DNA from: Christiangramia sabulilitoris
Lineage (GTDB): Bacteria; Bacteroidota; Bacteroidia; Flavobacteriales; Flavobacteriaceae
Reading direction: 5' to 3'
Assembly (NCBI RefSeq): GCF_007050985.1
Contig: NZ_VHSF01000002.1
Location: 558,001 to 622,000, forward strand
DNA: 64,000 bases
In this document: positions 42,855 through 52,163 of the stretch, one piece after another
Layout of the letters: every line of letters begins with the position of its first letter
Numbering within the stretch: the first letter of the stretch is position 1
The notes under the pieces: model-generated
What the model was told of the DNA's origin: nothing
Seen by the model: the letters and a program-made list of their open reading frames with translations, nothing else
Database searches by the model: none
Translations under genes and position numbers: made by a program

Positions 42855-43535
42855 ATGAAATTTTTACTATTAAACTTTATCAGTCTAATTTTCCTGGCGT
42901 GTGGAAATCAAACTAAAGATAATAATAGCAATCCTCAGAAAGAAATCGCCAATGCAGAGCCTGTAGAAGCTTCATCTCAAAATGGACTGGAGAAGGCTTA
43001 TTTTGCCAGTGGTTGCTTTTGGTGTGTTGAAGCCATTTATGAAAGCGTTGAAGGTGTAGAAGAGGCTATTTCCGGGTATTCTGGAGGTCACACTAAGAAC
43101 CCGACCTATAAATCCAGTAATACAGGCAGGACCGGTCATGCAGAAGCTGTAGAGGTAATTTACGATCCTGAAGTCGTAGATTTTAAAACACTGGTAGAAA
43201 TATTTTTTGGATCCCAGGACCCTACACAGGTGAATGGTCAGGGTCCAGACAGGGGTTCACAATATCGATCGATCATCTTTTACCAGAATGAAGAACAGAA
43301 AAATATAATCGAGGAGGTAAAAGCTAAGGTTGCTGAGAAATATGATGAGCCAATCGCGGCCGAAATATTACCTTTTCAGAAATTTTGGAAAGCAGAGGAC
43401 TACCATCAGAATTATGAAAAGAACAATCCTAATAATCCTTACATCAGGAATGTTTCGATCCCAAGACTTAACAGGTTCAAATCGAAATTTCCTGAGCTAT
43501 TGAAAGAGAATCAACACTCTAATTCGAGCGAATAA
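42855..43535 (+). CDS. msrA: Exported peptide-methionine (S)-S-oxide reductase, lipoprotein form
   Basis: A 226-residue MsrA that reduces the S-epimer of methionine sulfoxide in proteins. The active site is GCFWCVEAIYESVEGVE with the catalytic Cys; YSGGHTKNPTYKSS and RTGHAEAVEVIYDP follow. The first 16 residues (MKFLLLNFISLIFLAC) are a lipoprotein signal, so it works in the envelope instead of the cytoplasm. It is preceded by another lipoprotein gene. Confidence 0.92.
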   Translation: MKFLLLNFISLIFLACGNQTKDNNSNPQKEIANAEPVEASSQNGLEKAYFASGCFWCVEAIYESVEGVEEAISGYSGGHTKNPTYKSSNTGRTGHAEAVEVIYDPEVVDFKTLVEIFFGSQDPTQVNGQGPDRGSQYRSIIFYQNEEQKNIIEEVKAKVAEKYDEPIAAEILPFQKFWKAEDYHQNYEKNNPNNPYIRNVSIPRLNRFKSKFPELLKENQHSNSSE

Positions 43536-43583
43536 AAAATGCATATTTAAATAAACATTAGCTCTTTAGAAGTAATATAATTA

Positions 43584-43612
43584 TAAGCCTGCTTTTCAGC
43601 GGGCTTTATTTT
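43584..43612. terminator. Terminator between msrA and kmo
   Basis: AAGCCTGCT pairs with AGCGGGCTT (one G-T pair, loop TTTC), followed by a T-rich stretch. It overlaps the last codons of the convergent kmo. Confidence 0.6.
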
Positions 43613-44949
43613 TTGATGAGTTTTATAATCTCCTTTTCCACCTCTTCACTATCCCACTTTTCTTCTATCTGCGGAATTTCCATCACCTGATCCATGATCC
43701 CTCGCTGGTAATCTCCAATTTTCAGGGCATCTGCATAGGCTTTATCTGAAAAGGTAACTCTGGAATATAGAGGTGTCCATAGCTCCGGGTGATCCTGGGC
43801 AAATTTCTTTTCGATCTTTTTCCGGAGAAGGAATGAAGGATCTGCCGTTTTACTGCTCATCTCAACAAAATTTCTATAACTTAATTCTGCAATAGCATCG
43901 GCATTAGGTTTCCTTTCATTCTGATATTCCTCAAAGATCAATTGCCAGTCATTACCATATTTATTGATCTTATCATTTAATACTGAAATATCTTCAAAGC
44001 CGGCATTCATCCCCTGCCCGTAAAAAGGAACAATAGCGTGCGCAGAGTCTCCAACCAGGGTGATCTTATCGTAATAAGACCAGGGAAAACATTTTATAGT
44101 CACCATGGCACTTGTGGGATTCCTGAAAAAATCCTTTTTCAGATTAGAAATCTCATCCTTTATATCCGGAAAATATTTCTCAAAAAAGGTATCAGCTTCC
44201 TGTTCGGTTTTAATGGTTTCAAATGAAACTTCGCCTTCAAAAGGCATAAACAAGGTACATGTAAACGTACCATCAAGATTAGGCATCGCTATTAACATGA
44301 AATTACCCCTGGGCCATATATGGAATGATGAATTATCAAGTTTATGAGACCCATCCTCATTGGCGAGAATGGTTAATTCTTTGTATCCTACGTCGATAAA
44401 ATGCTGGGAGTAATTAAATCTGCTCTGGCGTTGCATTTTATGCCTTACCCTTGAGAAGGCACCGTCTGCTCCAAATATGAGATCAAATTTATATTCTTTC
44501 CAGACACTTTTTTCAGATTCTCCGGTATAAAGTCTGGCTTCTTTCATATCCACATCCCAGATCTTTTCCTCGAATTTGAATTTTGCTCCGGCAGTTTCAG
44601 CCAGATCGATCATTTTCCGGTTCAGCACACCCCGGGAGATAGAATAAATCGCCTCACCTTCTTCTCCATATTTCTGAAAATAAACCGGCTGCCCTTCAAC
44701 ATGCATCGCTCTTTTATCCAATGGCAGTGCCAGCTCTCTTATCTCCTCCTCTATTCCGGCTTCACGCAAAGCTTTCCAGCCACGATTGGACATCGCCAAA
44801 TTTATAGACCTGCCCGAGAACTGAACTTTACGAACGTCTGGCCTACGGTCAAAAACGGTAACTTTAAAACCTTGTTTTCTCAGGAAAATAGCCAGCAGGG
44901 ATCCCACGAGTCCAGATCCTACAATTGCCACATCTTTTTCTTCTTGCAT
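43606..44949 (-). CDS. kmo: Kynurenine 3-monooxygenase
   Basis: A 447-residue FAD enzyme that hydroxylates L-kynurenine to 3-hydroxykynurenine. The N-terminal VGSGLVGSLLAIFLRKQG binds FAD, FDRRPDVRKV follows, and GDSAHAIVPFYGQGMNAGFED is the second FAD motif. Residues of the substrate pocket cannot be checked by eye, but the full-length match to KMO with its RSINLAMSNRGWKAL segment is good. Kynureninase, which would use its product, is encoded 7 kb away on the same strand. Confidence 0.92.
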   Translation of the reverse strand: MQEEKDVAIVGSGLVGSLLAIFLRKQGFKVTVFDRRPDVRKVQFSGRSINLAMSNRGWKALREAGIEEEIRELALPLDKRAMHVEGQPVYFQKYGEEGEAIYSISRGVLNRKMIDLAETAGAKFKFEEKIWDVDMKEARLYTGESEKSVWKEYKFDLIFGADGAFSRVRHKMQRQSRFNYSQHFIDVGYKELTILANEDGSHKLDNSSFHIWPRGNFMLIAMPNLDGTFTCTLFMPFEGEVSFETIKTEQEADTFFEKYFPDIKDEISNLKKDFFRNPTSAMVTIKCFPWSYYDKITLVGDSAHAIVPFYGQGMNAGFEDISVLNDKINKYGNDWQLIFEEYQNERKPNADAIAELSYRNFVEMSSKTADPSFLLRKKIEKKFAQDHPELWTPLYSRVTFSDKAYADALKIGDYQRGIMDQVMEIPQIEEKWDSEEVEKEIIKLIKK

Positions 44950-45127
44950 GTATCGGTTTGAAAAGTATATCCTATTAACAAGACCAAAATCTGCTAAAAG
45001 ATGATACTTTATTCTTCCTGCGAAATTACTTAAATAATATGAAAATCACCTGTATAAGCTGATTTAACAGATATCAAGCCGACATTCATTTATCAGTTTC
45101 TTAACAGCAGAAACTAATGATATCAGG

Positions 45128-45135
45128 TATTTTTA
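45128..45135 (+). promoter_or_regulatory. -7 box before the ene-reductase gene
   Basis: TATTTTTA matches TAnnTTTG at 7 of 8 positions, 14 bases before the start. The 200-base gap between kmo and this gene holds no other clear signal. Confidence 0.3.
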
Positions 45136-45149
45136 GGCAAAAAAGGAAT

Positions 45150-46262
45150 ATGACAAAAGAAAACCAACCATTACTTCAGGAATATAAACTGGGTAACATT
45201 ACTCTGAAGAACAGAGTTATAATGGCACCCATGACCCGGAGTAGAGCAGACAATCCTGATAATGCTCCAACAGAAATGCATGTAGAATATTACACCCAGC
45301 GTGCCGGCGCCGGATTGATCATCTCTGAAGGTTCACAAGTTTCCAAGCGTGCTGTAGGCTATGTGCACACCCCTGGCATATATACCAAAAAACAGGTGGA
45401 AGGATGGAAAAAAGTTACGGAAGCAGTTCACAACGAGGGCGGTAAAATTTTTATTCAGCTTTGGCATGTGGGCCGGATCTCACATCCAAAATTTCATGGG
45501 GGAGACAAACCACTGGCTCCAAGCGCAGTTAACCCGAACGCCAAAGTATATACACCCGATGGTTTTGAACAAACAACAGATCCTAAGGAAATGAGCATGC
45601 AGGAAATACAGGAAACTATCCAGGAATTCAGACATGCCGCTCAAATGGCCAAAGAAGCCGGCTTTGATGGTATCGAATTACATTCTTCAAACGGATATCT
45701 CTTTCATCAGTTTTTCAATAAAAACGCTAACCGTAGAACCGACGACTACGGAGGAAGTATACCCAACCGGGCAAGATTCTTTTTCGATGTCCTGGAAGCT
45801 GTAAGTGAGATCTGGCCTGAAAACCAAATAGGATGCAGGTTCAACCCTTCCCTGCACGAGTCCTTCGGAATAATTGCCACAGAAGATAGTATTGCCACCT
45901 TCGACTACATAATTGATAAATTAAATGCCTACGATCTGGCTTACGTCCACCTTTCAGAACCCTTTACAGATGTAAGTGATATACCTTATCTGGAAACACA
46001 GATCGCGAAACGATACAGAAAGATCTATAAAGGAACTTTAATGATCAATAACGAATTTGACCGTGAATCAGGTAACAAGGTGATCAAAGAAGGTGATGCA
46101 GATCTTGTAGCCTACGGGAAGCTGTTTATCTCTAACCCAGACCTGCCTAAGCGTTTTGAAAACGATTGGCCCATTGCAGATTATGATAAGGATACTTTTT
46201 ATACCCAGGGAAAAGAAGGCTATATAGATTATCCGGCTTACGAAGCTGAAAAAGTTTCATAA
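45150..46262 (+). CDS. Old yellow enzyme family ene-reductase (NemA-like)
   Basis: A 370-residue FMN TIM-barrel that reduces activated C=C bonds or nitro esters with NAD(P)H. NRVIMAPMTRSRADNPDNAP holds the family start; QLWHVGRISHP and LHSSNGYLFHQFF give the His and Asn (HxxN) that bind the substrate carbonyl; late KGTLMINNEFD binds FMN phosphate. The ATG at 45150, after AAAAGGAAT, is chosen over the ORF-opening ATG at 45117. Its natural substrate is unknown; a role in stress or xenobiotic reduction is typical. Confidence 0.92.
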   Translation: MTKENQPLLQEYKLGNITLKNRVIMAPMTRSRADNPDNAPTEMHVEYYTQRAGAGLIISEGSQVSKRAVGYVHTPGIYTKKQVEGWKKVTEAVHNEGGKIFIQLWHVGRISHPKFHGGDKPLAPSAVNPNAKVYTPDGFEQTTDPKEMSMQEIQETIQEFRHAAQMAKEAGFDGIELHSSNGYLFHQFFNKNANRRTDDYGGSIPNRARFFFDVLEAVSEIWPENQIGCRFNPSLHESFGIIATEDSIATFDYIIDKLNAYDLAYVHLSEPFTDVSDIPYLETQIAKRYRKIYKGTLMINNEFDRESGNKVIKEGDADLVAYGKLFISNPDLPKRFENDWPIADYDKDTFYTQGKEGYIDYPAYEAEKVS

Positions 46263-46350
46263 TATTATTATAAAGCTCTTTAAAATGCTGTTAAGAATTT
46301 TGGTTCAGATGATTGATGAGGTAACTTGTAGTAACTAAAAACTATAAATT

Positions 46351-46596
46351 ATGGATCAGGAGAAACTTGACCACATGAGGTCTACGTTAAACAAGCTGGA
46401 AGATATCAAGAATACCCAGCACAGTCTCATTGATAAAATTAATCATGTGATTACAGACCTTTTTCAACATCCGGATAAGAATCTTGAAAAGGTTATGGAA
46501 GATGCTCACCAAAAAGCTTCAGATAATATTGATGCAGTACGTGAGGCCATGGAAGAATATGAGATGGCCATCAATAAAATGGAGAATCAGAATTAA
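46351..46596 (+). CDS. Small helical hypothetical protein
   Basis: An 81-residue, charged, probably all-helical protein (LDHMRSTLNKLEDIKN, KVMEDAHQKASDNIDAVREA), with no cysteine or membrane segment. It could be a coiled-coil hairpin. I do not recognise the family. It stands 88 bases after the ene-reductase and has a possible terminator downstream. The regular heptad-like spacing and tidy start support a real gene. Confidence 0.6.
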   Translation: MDQEKLDHMRSTLNKLEDIKNTQHSLIDKINHVITDLFQHPDKNLEKVMEDAHQKASDNIDAVREAMEEYEMAINKMENQN

Positions 46597-46642
46597 TTTA
46601 AAGGTACATTAACAGGCGTTTACGCAAGCATTTAATAAATTG

Positions 46643-46671
46643 AGGTCAGTCAAAAAAACTGACCTTTTTTT
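46643..46671 (+). terminator. Terminator or attenuator touching the flavin-reductase start
   Basis: AGGTCAGT (46643-46650) pairs with ACTGACCT (46658-46665), loop CAAAAAA, then T6. The ATG of the flavin-reductase gene follows at once at 46672, so the hairpin occupies its 5' region. Confidence 0.7.
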
Positions 46672-47313
46672 ATGAAACATATTGATTCCACCGATATAAA
46701 AAAGATGGAAAAAATTTTCCGCCTGAACCTGATCAACAGTTGCACCGGTTTTAAATCTGCCAATCTTATCGCTACCAAATCCAGGGATGGAAATCCCAAC
46801 GTGGCAGTCTTCAGCTCGGTTACTCACATGGGAAGCAATCCGGCGATGCTGGGTTTTGTTACCAGGCCTTTGAGCGTGGCCAGAAATACCTATAAGAATA
46901 TAAAAGAAACCTCTTATTTCACAGTGAACCACGTTCATGAAAAAATGATAGAACAGGCTCATCATACCGCCGCCAAATATGAAGAAGATATATCTGAATT
47001 CAATAAAACAGGCCTTACTGAAGAATACCTGAATGATTTTCATGCGCCCTATGTAAAGCAATCTGAAATCAAATTAGGTTGTAAATTTCTTAATGAATAC
47101 CATATAGAGGAAAATGACACATTACTGGTAGTTGCGGCAATAGAACATATCTATTTTGATGAGGGAATACAAATGCCTGATGGGTGGCTGCGCCTTGACG
47201 ATGCCGGAACTGTAGCTATTAACGGGCTCGATGGTTATTCACTCCCAAGTCTCATTGACCGTTTTCATTATGCCAGGCCTAACCAGGTAGTTAAGTCTTT
47301 TTTCAGCAATTAA
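46672..47313 (+). CDS. Flavin reductase family protein (FMN-binding)
   Basis: A 213-residue flavin-reductase-like protein. [40 protein letters not shown] and [15 protein letters not shown] are its FMN-binding split-barrel signatures. Such proteins reduce or bind free flavin, or act with other oxidoreductases. The start ATG touches a terminator-like hairpin and there is no visible Shine-Dalgarno sequence. It precedes the DUF2256 and photolyase genes by 5 bases, so it is probably co-transcribed with them. Confidence 0.85.
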   Translation: MKHIDSTDIKKMEKIFRLNLINSCTGFKSANLIATKSRDGNPNVAVFSSVTHMGSNPAMLGFVTRPLSVARNTYKNIKETSYFTVNHVHEKMIEQAHHTAAKYEEDISEFNKTGLTEEYLNDFHAPYVKQSEIKLGCKFLNEYHIEENDTLLVVAAIEHIYFDEGIQMPDGWLRLDDAGTVAINGLDGYSLPSLIDRFHYARPNQVVKSFFSN

Positions 47314-47318
47314 ATTTA

Positions 47319-47450
47319 ATGAAGAAAGAAAATCTTCCCGAAAAAATTTGTCCGGTTTGTGAGCGCCCTTTCAGGTGGCGTAAAAAATGGAAGAAGGATT
47401 GGGAAAATGTAAAATATTGTAGTGAGAAATGCAGAAAAAATAAAGGATGA
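47319..47450 (+). CDS. DUF2256 zinc-finger-like protein
   Basis: A 43-residue, very basic protein with [20 protein letters not shown] and YCSEKC, giving a C-x2-C-x19-C-x3-C pattern suited to one zinc ion. This matches DUF2256, a small family often encoded next to cryptochrome/photolyase genes. It starts 5 bases after the flavin-reductase stop and its TGA overlaps the ATG of cryptochrome-DASH (ATGA), so it belongs to that operon. Function is unknown. Confidence 0.85.
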   Translation: MKKENLPEKICPVCERPFRWRKKWKKDWENVKYCSEKCRKNKG

Positions 47451-48733
47451 ATACAGGCCTGGTATGGTTTAGAAACGATTTGAGAGTAGAAGATCATGAA
47501 GCTTTAAAAATCGCATGTGAAAAGCATAAAAGAGTTATTGGTCTTTATTGCTTCGATCCCAGACAATTTCAGAAAACACCCTATGGCTTTCACAAAACCG
47601 GGAAATTCCGGGCTAAATTTCTAATAGAAACTATTGAAGATTTAAGGAATAACTTGCGAGATCTTCATATACCGCTGCTAGTCTACCATACGCAGCCTGA
47701 AAATATTTTTCCGGAACTGGTTTCAAATTATGAAATAAAAGCCGTTTACTTTCAGAAGGAATGGACGCAGGAAGAGAAAGAGGTGGAAAATGCAGTAAAA
47801 GGAAATTGCCGGGATTTAGAATTTAATTCTTTCTACCAGCAATTTTTATATCACCCTGAAGATATACCTTTCGACTCATTTAATGAAATACCAAAAGTAT
47901 TTACCGAATTCAGAAAAGCCTGTGAAAAGAAATCTCAGGTAAGAGATCTAATTGACACACCCTCTGGGAACATACCAGATGATACTTTTGAAAACACCGA
48001 AATCCCTACTCTAAACGACCTCGGCTTTGAAAATTTTCAGCAGGATGAAAGATCTGCTTTTCCTTTTAAGGGTGGAGAAAATAATGCAATGAAGAGAGTA
48101 CGGGAGTACTTCTGGGAATCCCGGAACCTTTTAGACTATAAAAATACCAGGAATGGACTTATAGGGACTGCATACAGCTCGAAGTTATCTGCCTGGCTGG
48201 CGAATGGCAGTATTTCACCTCGAACCATTTACCATGAAGTAAAAAAATTTGAAAAAGAACATACCAGTAATCAAAGTACATACTGGTTAATATTTGAGTT
48301 GATCTGGAGAGACTTTTTCAAATATGTATCCCTAAAGCATGGGAATAATATATTTAAACCGGGAGGTATACTGGAAAGATCTTATACATGGGAAAGCAAT
48401 AAAGAAAGTTTGGAAAACTGGATTGCAGGAAATACAAAATATGACTTTGTAAATGCCAATATGAAAGAGATCGCTGCTACAGGATTTATGAGCAACCGTG
48501 GCCGGCAGAATGTAAATAGCTTCTGGGCAAAAGAACTAAAACAGGACTGGCGCATTGGAGCTGCCTATTTTGAAAGTCTCCTCATAGATTATGATGTGCA
48601 CAGTAATTGGGGAAACTGGATGTATAATAGCGGGGTTGGTAATGATCCCCGGGACCGAAAATTCAATATAGAAAGTCAGGCAGATCGTTATGATCCTGAC
48701 GGTGAATACCAAAATTTATGGCTGAAAAATTAA
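47447..48733 (+). CDS. Cryptochrome DASH
   Basis: A 428-residue cryptochrome/photolyase. The N-terminal antenna domain starts [17 protein letters not shown], and the FAD domain has [54 protein letters not shown] and [17 protein letters not shown]. The DASH-type GRQN...N..A..L motif is clear. Cry-DASH repairs cyclobutane pyrimidine dimers, mainly in single-stranded DNA, using blue light, and may signal. It overlaps the next gene by 16 bases. Confidence 0.93.
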   Translation: MNTGLVWFRNDLRVEDHEALKIACEKHKRVIGLYCFDPRQFQKTPYGFHKTGKFRAKFLIETIEDLRNNLRDLHIPLLVYHTQPENIFPELVSNYEIKAVYFQKEWTQEEKEVENAVKGNCRDLEFNSFYQQFLYHPEDIPFDSFNEIPKVFTEFRKACEKKSQVRDLIDTPSGNIPDDTFENTEIPTLNDLGFENFQQDERSAFPFKGGENNAMKRVREYFWESRNLLDYKNTRNGLIGTAYSSKLSAWLANGSISPRTIYHEVKKFEKEHTSNQSTYWLIFELIWRDFFKYVSLKHGNNIFKPGGILERSYTWESNKESLENWIAGNTKYDFVNANMKEIAATGFMSNRGRQNVNSFWAKELKQDWRIGAAYFESLLIDYDVHSNWGNWMYNSGVGNDPRDRKFNIESQADRYDPDGEYQNLWLKN

Positions 48734-50265
48734 AAACGCTTAGACTTATCCTTGGAGACCAGTTAAATCACAAACATAGCTGGTATAATGGCGACCAGGA
48801 TCACATCACTTACCTGATCATGGAAATGCGACAGGAAACAGACTACGTGACCCATCATATTCAAAAAGTGATTGGATTTTTTAGCGCCATGAGAAATTTT
48901 GCAGATTATTTATCTGAGCGTGACCATACTGTGATCTATTACCGAATTAACGATAAGGAAAACCAGCAGGACCTCAAAAAGAATATCAAAGAACTAATTT
49001 CAGATAAAGGCTTCGAAAAATTTGAGTATCAGTTACCTGATGAATATCGTCTTGATGAGCAATTAAAGGAACTTACAAAAGAGCTCGAAATTGAAACACA
49101 AAATTATGACACCGAACATTTCCTCACCGGCAGAGATGAACTTACTAAGATTTATGAGGGGAAAAAGCAGCTCACGATGGAATATTTTTACCGTCACCTT
49201 AGAAAGAAATTCAAGGTTCTTATGGAAACAGATTCCAATCCTGAAGGCGGCAAATGGAATTTTGATAAATCCAACCGCAAGAAATGGAAAGGTGAACCAG
49301 AAATTCCGCACGAAAGAGGCTTTAGAAAAGACGTAAGCGATCTGAACCGGGAATTAGAAAAAGCAGGTATTTCAACCATCGGTACAGTTGAAGAAAAAAA
49401 TTTTAACTGGCCTACCTCCAGGGAAGATTCACTTTCTGTACTCAATTATTTTTGCAAAAACCTGTTGGTACATTTCGGGGATTATCAGGATGCACTTCAT
49501 ACAGACGAAGAATATCTGTTTCATTCCCGTTTATCATTCAGTATGAATACAAAAATGCTGTCGCCTAAAGAGGTCATAGATTCTGTGATTGATCATTATT
49601 ATGAGAATAAGGATGAAATAGATATCTCCCAGGTAGAAGGTTTTGTAAGACAGATCCTGGGCTGGAGGGAGTATATGCGGGGTATATACTGGAAAGAAAT
49701 GCCGGGCTATAGAAAATCTAATAAATTAAGAAACCAAAATGAACTTCCTCCATTTTACTGGGATGCCAAAACCAAAATGAATTGCCTGCACCATTCTATT
49801 AAAAACAGTCTTGAAAATGCTTACGCTCACCATATTCAGCGTTTAATGATTACAGGAAATTTTGCCTTGCTTACAGAAACCCACCCAGACGAAGTAGATA
49901 GATGGTACCTGGGAATTTATATAGATGCCATAGAATGGGTGGAAATAACCAATACGCGAGGAATGAGCCAGTTCGCTGATGGAGGAATTGTAGCTACCAA
50001 ACCCTATGTTTCCAGCGGAAGCTATATCAATAAAATGAGTAATTATTGCAAAGGCTGTCATTATAAGGTAAGTAAGAAAACAGAGGAAGACGCCTGTCCT
50101 TTTAATAGTCTATACTGGAATTTTCTGGATTCTAACCAGGAAAGATTCCGGGATAACCAACGTATGAACATGATGCTCAGTCTTCTGGATAAGAAAGATT
50201 CTGAAGAAATGGAAAAGATCAGAAGCAGGGCAAAGAAAATAATTGATAACCCCTCTGATTTTTAG
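48718..50265 (+). CDS. FeS-BCP/CryB/PhrB-type photolyase
   Basis: A 515-residue member of the iron-sulfur photolyase group. Cysteines 356 (in MNCLHHS), 444, 447 and 460 (CKGC, then x12, ACPF) have the spacing of the [4Fe-4S] ligands of A. tumefaciens PhrB. The N-terminal LRLILGDQLNHKHSWY and the C-terminal EWVEITNTRGMSQFADGG are typical. Such enzymes repair (6-4) photoproducts with light. It overlaps cryptochrome-DASH by 16 bases, so the two are translationally coupled. Confidence 0.93.
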   Translation: MAEKLKTLRLILGDQLNHKHSWYNGDQDHITYLIMEMRQETDYVTHHIQKVIGFFSAMRNFADYLSERDHTVIYYRINDKENQQDLKKNIKELISDKGFEKFEYQLPDEYRLDEQLKELTKELEIETQNYDTEHFLTGRDELTKIYEGKKQLTMEYFYRHLRKKFKVLMETDSNPEGGKWNFDKSNRKKWKGEPEIPHERGFRKDVSDLNRELEKAGISTIGTVEEKNFNWPTSREDSLSVLNYFCKNLLVHFGDYQDALHTDEEYLFHSRLSFSMNTKMLSPKEVIDSVIDHYYENKDEIDISQVEGFVRQILGWREYMRGIYWKEMPGYRKSNKLRNQNELPPFYWDAKTKMNCLHHSIKNSLENAYAHHIQRLMITGNFALLTETHPDEVDRWYLGIYIDAIEWVEITNTRGMSQFADGGIVATKPYVSSGSYINKMSNYCKGCHYKVSKKTEEDACPFNSLYWNFLDSNQERFRDNQRMNMMLSLLDKKDSEEMEKIRSRAKKIIDNPSDF

Positions 50266-50297
50266 GAAGTAAAGTTAAATCAAGGTTAAATGAGAAG

Positions 50298-50325
50298 TTG
50301 CGGGTAATTCTATTATCTAACTTTA
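50298..50325 (+). promoter_or_regulatory. Promoter for the small membrane-protein gene
   Basis: TTG (50298-50300) and TAACTTTA (50318-50325), 17 bases apart, resemble the Bacteroidota promoter, 88 bases before the start. The box is 7 of 8 matches and the spacing is a little short. Confidence 0.35.
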
Positions 50326-50412
50326 TATTGGAATTAATCAACATACTTAACAACTTAACATTTAATATTAACCATAGGCAAGCTTAAAGGCCTGCCTTAA
50401 ATTTAACCTGAC

Positions 50413-50568
50413 ATGAGAGATTTAATTTGGCTTATTATCGTTTTACTGGTCATTGGATGGCTTGTTGGATATTTTGCATTTCCAGACCTTGGAAGCATTA
50501 TCCATATTTTAATAGTTTTAGCCGTTATTTTAATTCTATATAAGCTTCTTACTGGAAGACGGCTGTAA
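50413..50568 (+). CDS. Lmo0937-family small membrane protein
   Basis: A 51-residue protein with two short transmembrane helices (LIWLIIVLLVIGWLVGYFAF and IHILIVLAVILILYKLL) joined by a short polar turn, matching the lmo0937 family of small membrane proteins. Function is unknown; some members are induced by envelope stress. It stands alone between the photolyase gene and a terminator. Confidence 0.7.
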   Translation: MRDLIWLIIVLLVIGWLVGYFAFPDLGSIIHILIVLAVILILYKLLTGRRL

Positions 50569-50588
50569 TATTTTATAGAACAATCACC

Positions 50589-50617
50589 ACCCTTTGAGTA
50601 ATCAAAGGGTTTTTTTG
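50589..50617 (+). terminator. Terminator after the small membrane-protein gene
   Basis: ACCCTTTGA (50589-50597) pairs with TCAAAGGGT (50602-50610), loop GTAA, then T7. Confidence 0.85.
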
Positions 50618-50646
50618 TTTATACTCATTAACTTAAAATCCAAAAA

Positions 50647-51405
50647 ATGTGGAAACTTGAAGGCAAAAAAGCATTAATTACAGGAGGTACCAAAGGAATT
50701 GGGCAGGCGACAGTTTTAGAATTTGCTGAACTTGGAGCCCAAGTTCTTTTCACCTCAAGAAGTAAGGAAGACATTATTGCTTTTGAAAAAGAATTACAAC
50801 AACAGGGATTTGCAGCAAAAGGAATGGTTGCAGATTCTGCGAGTGAACAAGATCGGAATAAAATAAAATCCTGGATCGATGAGAACTGGAGGAACCTGGA
50901 CATCCTGGTGAATAACGCAGGGATCAATATTCGGAAAAAGGCAACAGAATATACCGAGGATGAATTTAGAAAAGTGATGGAAATTAACCTGATGGCGCCG
51001 TTTCAATTCTGCCGGTTGCTATACCCCAATTTAAAGGAATCGGGTACGTCTGCCATTGTGAACGTAGCTTCTTCTGCCGCCCTTCAGGATGTGGGAACGG
51101 GGACTCCTTATGCCATGTCCAAGGCCGGGTTATTGCAACAATCACGAAGTCTTGCCGTAGAATGGGCCGGAGATAACATCCGGGTAAATTCGGTATCGCC
51201 ATGGTTCACCAAAACACCCCTGACTGAAGGTTATCTGCACAATGAAGAAAAAATGAATTCTATCTTAAGCCGGACTCCGCTCAACCGGGTTGCTGAGGCA
51301 AGTGAAATTTCGGCAATTATCGCCTTTCTGACCATGGAGAAATCCTCATTTATCACCGGCCATAACATCATTGCCGATGGCGGGATGAGTATAACCGCGT
51401 TGTAA
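50647..51405 (+). CDS. Short-chain dehydrogenase/reductase (tropinone-reductase-like)
   Basis: A 252-residue classical SDR. The cofactor loop is ALITGGTKGIGQATV (TGxxxGIG), NNAGINIRKKA follows, and the catalytic Ser, Tyr and Lys are in NVASSAALQD and PYAMSKAG. NSVSPWFTKTPLTEG and ITGHNIIADGGMSI complete the SDR pattern. It resembles the tropinone-reductase-like group, but the substrate is not known. A lipoprotein gene follows 38 bases later. Confidence 0.9.
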   Translation: MWKLEGKKALITGGTKGIGQATVLEFAELGAQVLFTSRSKEDIIAFEKELQQQGFAAKGMVADSASEQDRNKIKSWIDENWRNLDILVNNAGINIRKKATEYTEDEFRKVMEINLMAPFQFCRLLYPNLKESGTSAIVNVASSAALQDVGTGTPYAMSKAGLLQQSRSLAVEWAGDNIRVNSVSPWFTKTPLTEGYLHNEEKMNSILSRTPLNRVAEASEISAIIAFLTMEKSSFITGHNIIADGGMSITAL

Positions 51406-51443
51406 ATATGATTATTTACTACCTTTAGAAAAAAATTAGCCAA

Positions 51444-52115
51444 ATGAAAAAACTATTCATCTTATCAATTCTGGGAATTTTATTCTATTCGTGTAACGAC
51501 AAGAAAAAAGAACAGGAAATCATTTCTGAGGAGCAGAACCTGGAAATTCATGAAAAAATTGCTCTGGCCAATGGGCTTGAGGAATTTGACAGTATCAATA
51601 AAATTGAATTCACTTTTAATGTTAGTGTAAATGATACGCTGAGGTCTGAAAGAAAATGGACCTGGGATACCAGAACAGATAGGATAACTCTTATTGAAAA
51701 AGATTCTACGATGAGCTATATACGGCAGGATAGTATTGAAGAGGCGAACCAATATATAGATCAAAGATTTATCAATGATTCCTACTGGTTATTGTTTCCA
51801 TTTCAGTTAGAATGGTCAGATGCTAATTTTAGTGAGGTAAAGACCGCTACGGCACCAATCAGTAAGAAGGATATGCAAATGCTTACCGTAAATTATCGTT
51901 CAGAAGGAGGTTATACCCCCGGGGACAGTTACGATATCTATTTTGACGATGAATTTATGATCAGGGAGTGGGTATATCATTCAGCAGATGGAAACAACCA
52001 AATGGCAACTACCTGGGAAGATTATGACGAATTCAAAGATATTAAGGTTGCCAAAATGCATAAATCTGAAGATGGATCCTTTAAACTATTCTTTACAGAT
52101 ATCGCAGTAGAATAG
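51444..52115 (+). CDS. Hypothetical lipoprotein
   Basis: A 223-residue lipoprotein with signal MKKLFILSILGILFYSC and Cys at 17, followed by a Lys/Glu-rich stretch. The mature part is beta-rich, with a central WTWDTRTDRITLI and a terminal strand set (DIYFDDEFMIREWVYH). It looks like a barrel-like lipid- or ligand-binding domain, but I do not recognise the family. It follows the SDR gene and precedes a perfect terminator, with kynU convergent beyond. Confidence 0.65.
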   Translation: MKKLFILSILGILFYSCNDKKKEQEIISEEQNLEIHEKIALANGLEEFDSINKIEFTFNVSVNDTLRSERKWTWDTRTDRITLIEKDSTMSYIRQDSIEEANQYIDQRFINDSYWLLFPFQLEWSDANFSEVKTATAPISKKDMQMLTVNYRSEGGYTPGDSYDIYFDDEFMIREWVYHSADGNNQMATTWEDYDEFKDIKVAKMHKSEDGSFKLFFTDIAVE

Positions 52116-52135
52116 ACTTTGATATTTTAAAAATA

Positions 52136-52163
52136 AAAAAGGAGGCGATCGCCTCCTTTTTTA
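52136..52163. terminator. Bidirectional terminator between lipoprotein and kynU
   Basis: A self-complementary hairpin: AAAAAGGAGGCGA and TCGCCTCCTTTTT. It is placed to end both converging transcripts. Confidence 0.85.

Noticed and set aside
44950-45149. Riboswitch or small RNA between kmo and the ene-reductase
   Set aside because: No recognisable aptamer or hairpin with a terminator; only a weak promoter box.
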